The notes under the pieces are model-generated. The model was not told where the DNA came from. It was given only the letters and a program-made list of their open reading frames with translations, and made no database searches. A stretch of DNA of 64,000 bases from Physcia stellaris (taxonomy: Eukaryota; Ascomycota; Lecanoromycetes; Caliciales; Physciaceae), in NCBI GenBank assembly GCA_018902385.1, contig JABSSW010000007.1, forward strand, positions 558,001-622,000, written 5' to 3'. The first letter of the stretch is position 1. The number at the start of each line of letters is the position of its first letter. A program made the translations under genes and the position numbers. Positions 57,595 through 64,000 of this stretch are shown piece by piece.

Positions 57595-59005
57595 CGTTCT
57601 TGACCACCTCAGCAATTGCAAAATAAATTGGAAAGTTGGTGATGGTGGGCTGACGATCTTTGCAAGGAACTTATGAATCTATGGAGGGAGATAAACTGTC
57701 GTGAAGGTCATAACTCGAAGTTTGAAGTAACGTGCAGAGACATTGGTATGTGTCACGTTTCGTAATCATGTGAATGATATTATCGCTTTTCATGATGTCT
57801 GACCCCGCTCAATGGTATGAATTGTGTTGTTGACTGACGCCTCAACAGTGATAATATGTAGTGAACACGCCATAAGACTCTAGTAGTGGTGATCCAGACA
57901 ATCGATGTCTTTACAAATTCGTAATAACGCCTTTGCTCGACAGAACATTATCCAACTCTGTCTACACCATTCGCTCGCTAAGGACGGTATTGAGTCCCGA
58001 ACGCTGATAGACAGACGGTAGGCAGTGAAAAGTTGCATGTTTAGACTTCCGCTAATCTGTACATAGTATTTAAATCCGAGAAATGGGAAATCTTGATCTG
58101 AAAGCCCTCTTTGCAAGACTTATTTTGGTCCCTGAAGAGCGATAGAAACCCATGTCCGCTCATGGCGGAACCTGAATACCACTCAGCATTGCCTTCGTAC
58201 CTACTAATTAGTGTGCATAGCTCAATTGGGAAAATTGAAGTAGAGGCTCACCTCTCTCGGCATAAATTATGCACGCGTAAATATCATCCCTTTTTCCCCT
58301 AAGGGAATATATGGTCGATAAACTATCATTTAACGCAAGGAAACTCGTGTAATATCATCATGAATCGTAATCAATTGCATCGGCTGTCGAAGTCTGTAAG
58401 CTCGTCCCATTGAAAGCTATCGATTTAACACCTCCTCTTGATATTGCTGTTGGCGAAGGAGATTCGGCATCGTGACTTTGTACCTCGAGTCAAATCATGA
58501 GAAAAGAAAAAATTCAGTGGAGTCACGTTAATCTGCTCAGTTTAACTACAAATACTTATGACATTTCCTAATCGTTTCTATCTAAATCAAAACTATCTAA
58601 TTCAAAGCTAAATTCCAATCGCAAGCTAATGAACTTAAAGAAATCGTCAAATTAGTGTTAGGGGATGGAGACATGATGTGTGCTGGGAAATTAAACATTA
58701 AGGTGATTGGATGTGCTGCAAAAAAACCCATATCCATCGACAGGGAAGGCATCGAGAAACCTGTCGGCACTATCGCTAGTGCTAGCAATCCTCTCGGCTC
58801 CCTTTCTTCATTTTGTTCAACTTTTGGACTGCTGCCTATGACTTTTTTTCGTACTTTTCCTCTCACTCGTAGTATGGAGAGTCAATTTTGATTTTTTCTG
58901 CTTATCGGATTTTTCCTTCCTCTGCGCTTTGCGGTCCAACCTCCGACGTTCTTCTTCGTCCTGCTCTTCCCCCGGCAAGTGTCGACTTCGTTACTCTGGA
59001 TGTTC
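57595..59005. other. AT-rich spacer without a supported gene
   Basis: 1.4 kb of AT-rich DNA. Open frames (57880-58116, 58597-58866 on -, 58655-58891 on +) lack domains. It contains the promoter of the F-box-like gene and the 3' flank of the next gene. Nothing else seen. Confidence 0.45.
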
Positions 59006-60163
59006 TTAACGCCTTCGATTGCGTAAATCACGCTTCTCGTCCCTTTCGATTCTATTTAGCTGTTTTTCAAGCGACTTCTCCTCGTCTTCTCGCATGCGCT
59101 TGTCTCTCTCATCATCCGCTTTCTGCTTTCTGATTTCTGGCGACAATGTTTTCCACTCTTCCGTGACCTTCTCAGCTCCCTCTCTTGTCTCACGATGTCT
59201 TTCTGCATCAACATCTCGCTTGATCATTTCTCGAGTCTGAACTCGAAAAGGGTCCATACTCTCACGATCCTGTCGTTGCACTGGGGCTAATGGTTGCTGA
59301 GGACGTCCTATTGGAATGATACCTCGTTGTCGGGGAGGTCTGCCTGATGGATCGAGTCCGTGTTGAGGACCACCCGCATGGTGAACCTCTCTTGGTGCAT
59401 AGCCTTGCGCATGTGGCCCTTCTTCTCTCCGATACTGTACTGATTGAGCATAGTGCTCCGTCGGTGCATAGGGCGGTGAATTAGGGGCATATGAAGGAGT
59501 TTGCCCAAATGTGGCTGGGCCAGGTGGGTAAGCAGAATATGGTCCTGGTTGATGTGTTGGGAATGACGCTGTTGATTGTTGAATAGGCCGGTGATAAAGA
59601 TTTGAAGATGGATTTGATTGTGCGGAATATGACCCTCCCGTGAATGCTGAAGCCTGATATTGTGTTTGCGGACCTGGAGGTGAACGACCTGAGTATACTG
59701 GATTTCCTGATTGTACTGGATACGCTGATTGTACTGGATATCCTGGTTGTACTGGATATCCTGGTTGTACTGGATATCCTGGTTGTACTGGATATCCTGG
59801 TTGTACTGGATATCCTGGTGGTACTTGATATCCTGGTTGTCCTGGAGGTGGCGCTCTTGATTTGTCAGCCAATGATAGATGAGAGGATCGTGATTCTGAA
59901 GATTGCTGTACTGAAGATTCTTCTGCCAGACTTGACGAAGTCCGAACTCCTGCTGGCTGAGTCGTGTCCCTTGGGAGTTGTGTATATCCAGGGGCTGAAC
60001 TCGTAGTCTCGTCTGGGGGACGTGATTCTGATCTTGGTTCTTTTCTTGGTTTTGAATTTGAACTTGATCGTGAGTCTGGATTACTGGGTGGAGAGACGCT
60101 GTTGAGGAGGGGTCTCAATTTTGGGTTAGAATGCTTTTTTTTGACTCGCTTCTTCGGCGGCAT
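59006..60163 (-). CDS. Hypothetical disordered protein with PGYPVQ repeats, 385 aa
   Basis: Single-exon frame opening with a lysine-rich, nuclear-localisation-like N-terminus (MPPKKRVKKKHSNPK). A Ser/Pro-rich stretch leads to six-residue tandem repeats of PGYPVQ type (about residues 110-155), then a Pro/Tyr/Gln-rich part and a highly charged C-terminus (WKTLSPEIRKQKADDERDKR; RIERDEKRDLRNRRR). No enzymatic domain and no signal peptide. Such low-complexity proteins often bind RNA or form condensates, but nothing here shows that. Possible nuclear or RNA-associated orphan; not recognised. Confidence 0.6.
   Translation of the reverse strand: MPPKKRVKKKHSNPKLRPLLNSVSPPSNPDSRSSSNSKPRKEPRSESRPPDETTSSAPGYTQLPRDTTQPAGVRTSSSLAEESSVQQSSESRSSHLSLADKSRAPPPGQPGYQVPPGYPVQPGYPVQPGYPVQPGYPVQPGYPVQSAYPVQSGNPVYSGRSPPGPQTQYQASAFTGGSYSAQSNPSSNLYHRPIQQSTASFPTHQPGPYSAYPPGPATFGQTPSYAPNSPPYAPTEHYAQSVQYRREEGPHAQGYAPREVHHAGGPQHGLDPSGRPPRQRGIIPIGRPQQPLAPVQRQDRESMDPFRVQTREMIKRDVDAERHRETREGAEKVTEEWKTLSPEIRKQKADDERDKRMREDEEKSLEKQLNRIERDEKRDLRNRRR
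59694..59845. repeat. 18-bp coding minisatellite (GYPVQP units)
   Basis: About eight units of TACTGGATATCCTGGTTG or close variants lie head to tail on the + strand, encoding GYPVQP on the - strand. Central units are identical, outer ones diverge (AYPVQS, GNPVYS, YQVPPG), the usual signature of slippage expansion from the middle. Confidence 0.9.
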
Positions 60164-61032
60164 GGCTCGACTTCTTGAATAGGAGATCTAGAGGATCAAT
60201 GTTCCTCGAAGTAGGGAAGAGGTGCTCTGTATTTATAGAAATTCCATGGCAAAGTTTTGAGTGATATGGCAACTTGATACCCATTCCGTATGAACATGTC
60301 GCAGAACCTCAACAGAAACACCGTGAACATATCGAATTCACGACGTCTTCCACGGTCGCTGGAGCCATAGCCTGTCTCAAAGAATTCCCCTGTTGAACGC
60401 GCGTCGCGACCAACGAGATTGTGCATATAGAGACAAAGCTAGATGGAAGATGAAACAGTAGAGACCCTAAATTCGTAAGGCCCACTGGCGGATAAAAATA
60501 TACGAAAAACTCGGATATCCCAATAGATTTGATATGGGAATCAAAAGAAGGTGCTCATCCACACCAATATTTCCACTGGGAAAGCTTCTCTTGGATAGAA
60601 GGGCCTGATGACCCTGCTTGAACAGTGGTTGTGGGACTAGAAGGCAATGAAACCTCAAAAGGTTTCTCTTGTGAAGATGCTGATTTCGTGTGCGTCGTCA
60701 TGCACATCCACTCGACCCTGAGACAATATCAGTCACAACGTTTCGATAAGGATCTGTTGAATTGAGCATCACATTGCTTGTCAGCAGTGCCATAGCCTCC
60801 TCAAAATTTCTGCCCGGAGATGTATAAGTATCAGGCTCTGTCCTCACTCTTTCATGTTCTACTCACCGATCACCCATCCTCTACATCTTCCGAGCATCTT
60901 TCCGCAGCCACAAAGATCCCATATTTACGACTCCCTATTCGATCCATCGGCAACATCTTTTGAAGTCCTTTCAGCAGCCACAAAGAGCGGTTTTCCTATA
61001 GCCTCCTGTTACATTCAGCCAGGGAGAATACG
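60164..61032. other. Spacer without a supported gene
   Basis: 869 bp between two divergent orphan genes; both promoters should lie here. Short frames have no domain. Nothing else seen. Confidence 0.45.
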
Positions 61033-61608
61033 ATGCCGAATCCTCCAATAATCAATAATTTCATTGACCGGGGGGGCCGCCTTTTCGTGGTTTATTCACA
61101 TGCTGGTGCAGTCCTTGATTTCAAGACCGTAGAGCTAGCTTTTCTCTACTACGCTTCGAAACATCACCAATTAAGTCCTCGGGAGATACTAGACCCTTAT
61201 TGGAGTTGGACAAACAGGCGGAACCCAGCTTTGTCGGAGCGGAACCCAGCTTTGTCGGAGTACGCAATCGGATGTATTCTCGGCCACATAGACCGAAGCC
61301 TTAAAGAAGCAAAAGAGGCTTGCGAGATAAGATATTGGATGCTGGTTACGTCAAAGAACGATTGGACGAAGTATATGGTGGAACATTACCTCTACCCGTT
61401 GCAACGCCCAGAACCACCCAGTAGTGAGCTTAGTCCATTCGATATAGATGACTTTTATTCAACGGGAGCCACACAACCCCCACCGGTGACAAAGTCGTAC
61501 AAGGCCGGGGAACCACTTCCAAACGGACCTCGTACCCAAGAGTTCTGCAACAGAGATGTTCCAACGGGTCCGTGGAAGGGAGGCTCAGGCTCATCTAGTC
61601 AGCGTTGA
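61033..61608 (+). CDS. Hypothetical protein, 191 aa, with an internal 7-residue duplication
   Basis: Single exon from the ATG at 61033 (MPNPPIINNFIDRGGRLFVV). A helical central part (EIRYWMLVTSKNDWTKYMVE) precedes a Pro/Gly/Ser-rich C-terminus. The 21-bp sequence at 61219-61239 is exactly repeated at 61240-61260, giving RNPALSE twice. No family, signal peptide or membrane segment recognised. Base composition is like that of a coding gene, so it is retained at moderate confidence. Confidence 0.55.
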   Translation: MPNPPIINNFIDRGGRLFVVYSHAGAVLDFKTVELAFLYYASKHHQLSPREILDPYWSWTNRRNPALSERNPALSEYAIGCILGHIDRSLKEAKEACEIRYWMLVTSKNDWTKYMVEHYLYPLQRPEPPSSELSPFDIDDFYSTGATQPPPVTKSYKAGEPLPNGPRTQEFCNRDVPTGPWKGGSGSSSQR

Positions 61609-63415
61609 CGAATCACACCACCCTAAGGGATGACAATCTTCGGGGATATGCGAATTTCAATGGTACACCCCTAAAACATCGACCATAGAATATAGGGCTG
61701 ACCTTTTCAGTGGTGATTCAATCAGAGCAACCGAACTGGAAAGTGGAGATAGAAGAGACAATTTGTTGGAGAAACAGCGAGGTCATGGATCATACTGTCG
61801 CTCCTTACTCCAAGCAGGATACGGATCCCCATCATGTGTAATGTCTAATGCCTCATTATCTCATACTCGAGAATAGACCTTTTTTCTGGAACAGATGCAT
61901 AGATCTCATTGGCTTCAGCGGTTTTTGATTTAGCGGGTTTACGATAGATGAGAACTACGAGATAGAACTGATTTAGCTAGAACCAGAATGTCACTCCATT
62001 AGATCCTTCACAACTTGTCCCTACGCGGGCTTACTCGAGAGCATTTTCTTTTTGTAAGCCTCATCAAAGTGGCTCATTGATCAATCAACCGGTGCTCCCA
62101 ATCGTCGTTGACTAGCGTCTAGCTTGCAGCCTATGATAGAGTGAGCGTTACTGGACATTGATGACTCCTGTTCTGCTCGCTTAATGCTATCGGTGTCGCT
62201 CTTCATCCAGTTCTCCCTTTGTTGTTCCCGGTGTCGGACTTGGAAAATGGCAGCGGTTGTCTGACTCGGCAAACGGTCTCGTCTCACTTTTGTTCGCATG
62301 AATGGCTCGTGGGAGGCTTGATCCTATGATATGGTACTGCCAATAACGTCCGAGGTCCTGTGTTGTCCTTTGTTGTCCATGAGCAAGTGTTCAGCAAGGC
62401 TTGAAATTACGATTCAGCTAAGGCGCTAATGCAGGTTTATCTCTAGCTCCAGCCCGCTGAGATCCGCTGTAGAGATTTTCTGCTTAAGTAATCAGGTACG
62501 GCTCTCGTTTCCTGGCTTCTGACCAAGTCGGTGCTTTATTTGCTACTCAAGAGCAGACTTCCTTACATGAGCTTCTTTACAAGGGCAGATAAATGCCAAG
62601 ACTCTATCTAAGGTCATCTGGGCAGCTGGAAGTTTCCCATAGGGTGGCAGCACCATTTGGAATTACATTTAGTCTTCTCACGCCGCAACGCCACAGTTGG
62701 GTGGATGATGGTCCACTCATCAGCCAGCTACAGACGGGACTGAACTATACTAGTGACCTCCCGTTTCCAATTTTTCCATTCCTCAATGTCGAAGTGGTTT
62801 CATCAGCTCTCATATTCTGTGGTTCTTATCAAGCCAGGAGTTTGGAGCACTGGCATGTTGGCCTGTATTTGCTCGGTGCGGTTAATTCCAGTGATTAAGG
62901 CACTTCATAGCTTCCAGGTATTCCTGCTACAAAGTGCCCGAATATCGGTACGAATCGTAAAGCATTGATTGAGCCTTCTTCAAATCAGTGGATTACTTTG
63001 AAGCTTTGAGAAGATGACGCACGACTCCCACAAGATAGTGTAAGCTGAATTTTCTCATTCGCCTTTACTTGAAGCATATAGGGCTTTCAATAACTTGGAC
63101 ACATGTAAGAATTTATGAACTTTTCGTTTACAGCTTCGTCTACACTCTATTCTGGTTTGGAACAGATCCACAGCCAAAAAGTCGCTGTCGGAGACAGGGA
63201 AAACCTTCGCTCAAGATCTTCAAGATAGCATAAATTCGTAAGCTTCATTTCTATCTTCTGAAAATCTATCTGTAAACCAGTTCGCAATCTAAATTTGCCA
63301 GTATCATCAATCGTTAATCGTCAGTATTAAGCATTACACATTAAAAATAGATGCTGAAGTTCAGCCGTAGAATCGAACCACTGGAAAACCGTACCAAGAC
63401 TCTTCGTAGTTAGTA
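61609..63415. other. Spacer without a supported gene
   Basis: 1.8 kb of moderately AT-rich DNA. Frames at 62081-62299 (-) and 62593-62898 (+) have no recognised domain or splice support. No transposon remnant identified. Confidence 0.45.
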
Positions 63416-64000
63416 TCAATGCTTGGTCTTTTTGGAACCTCGCTGCTTATCCTGATTGTCCCGCCTCCCCCTCTCCTCCGTCCTTCCACCCTCCTCCGTC
63501 CTTCCCTTCTCCTTCGTTCTTGAGGAAGAATGCTTCGATGCTTCACCCTGTCTATCCTTCCTTTGATCTGTCGATTTATCTCGAAGGTCCCTTGGTGGGC
63601 CTCGAGAAGCAGAGGCACTGGATCCGGAGGTAGAAGTATCCCTGGGTGTCGAGGTTCTATCGTGCTTGTGGCCTGCAAAGCGTTCTATAGAAGTGTCTGC
63701 ACGGACAAGGAAGCCCCTTTCATCGAGTCGGGGCAACGGTAATCCTATATCTTCTTCAGGGATCGGCCACTGACGAAGTTCCGCGCTGGATTCTCCAGAG
63801 GGGACTTTGCTTCTTGGAAGACCGGTAAGTTTATCTCTGGGCTCGCTATGTCCCGCTATACGACTGCGTCTCAACTCCCTGGCTTCCTCGACGCTCACAT
63901 ACTCCCTGTGGTACCACCGTATCACGTTGTCCGGCGAGTCTGACGCATATTCAGTGCCGTCTTGCCACATATAACCATACTTGTCCTCGTGGAATTTTGT
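63416..64000 (-). CDS. Hypothetical charged, disordered protein (5' end beyond window)
   Basis: The frame is open from the window edge (TKFHEDKYGYMWQDGTEYAS) to the stop at 63416, so the ATG at 63970 is probably internal. The first ~100 visible residues are mixed and possibly folded (IRWYHREYVSVEEARELRRS); the rest is Ser/Arg/Glu-rich and disordered, ending RRDNQDKQRGSKKTKH. A short internal repeat gives GRTEEGGRTEERGRR. No family recognised. It resembles the 59-kb protein in having a basic charged tail. Confidence 0.55.
   Translation of the reverse strand, partial: TKFHEDKYGYMWQDGTEYASDSPDNVIRWYHREYVSVEEARELRRSRIAGHSEPRDKLTGLPRSKVPSGESSAELRQWPIPEEDIGLPLPRLDERGFLVRADTSIERFAGHKHDRTSTPRDTSTSGSSASASRGPPRDLRDKSTDQRKDRQGEASKHSSSRTKEKGRTEEGGRTEERGRRDNQDKQRGSKKTKH

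Noticed and set aside
1-64000. tRNA genes, rRNA genes, CRISPR arrays, intact transposons
   Set aside because: No tRNA-like stem plus T-loop signature, no regularly spaced repeats with spacers, and no transposase or reverse-transcriptase motifs were found by eye; a tRNAscan or repeat-library search would be decisive.

Overview
The window is nuclear DNA from a filamentous ascomycete (Pezizomycotina). The evidence is a SepA/Bni1-type formin, a CFEM GPI-anchored protein, short GT-AG introns (mostly 44-140 nt, often with a CTGAC-like branch site), a 6-methylsalicylic-acid-synthase-type polyketide synthase and a fungal-type transcription-factor relic. A leotiomycete is possible but the class cannot be fixed from sequence alone. 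Gene models below were spliced by hand from reading frames and splice sites; exon limits are in the evidence fields.

0-38 kb is mostly a conserved, gene-dense housekeeping region. In order: formin (cut by the left edge), MAK16 ribosome biogenesis factor, mitochondrial tRNA-modifying GTPase MSS1, a CFEM protein, an MMTAG2-like nuclear protein, mitochondrial leucyl-tRNA synthetase, an F-box-like protein, an LAT-type amino-acid permease, CYC2-like mitochondrial flavoprotein, MTQ1-like release-factor methyltransferase, AIM32, the STRIPAK subunit FAR11/STRIP, a TDA3-like FAD oxidoreductase, a CRT10-like protein, and dolichyl-diphosphatase CAX4. Five genes between 7 and 28 kb act in mitochondria, three of them directly in mitochondrial translation. 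Several pairs share short divergent promoters (MAK16/MSS1, permease/CYC2, MTQ1/AIM32).

38-50 kb is accessory: a small orphan gene, a multiply broken fungal transcription-factor gene, then a 5.7-kb partially reducing PKS of the 6-MSAS type with all catalytic motifs visible but an apparent one-base insertion in the last 30 codons. No tailoring enzyme is visible beside it, so this looks like a solitary or decaying biosynthetic locus.

50-64 kb starts with an RWD-RING-IBR-RING ubiquitin ligase and then becomes sparse: small orphan, coiled-coil, F-box-like and disordered proteins, several with internal tandem duplications, plus a three-copy ~115-bp non-coding tandem repeat. The right edge cuts another charged, disordered protein.

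Two patterns run through the window. First, several otherwise good genes (CYC2, FAR11, MMTAG2, the PKS) carry apparent single-base frame breaks, mostly in or near homopolymers, which may be assembly errors or real decay. Second, five genes switch sharply from C-rich to G-rich on the coding strand toward their 3' ends. No tRNA, rRNA, CRISPR array or intact transposon was recognised.
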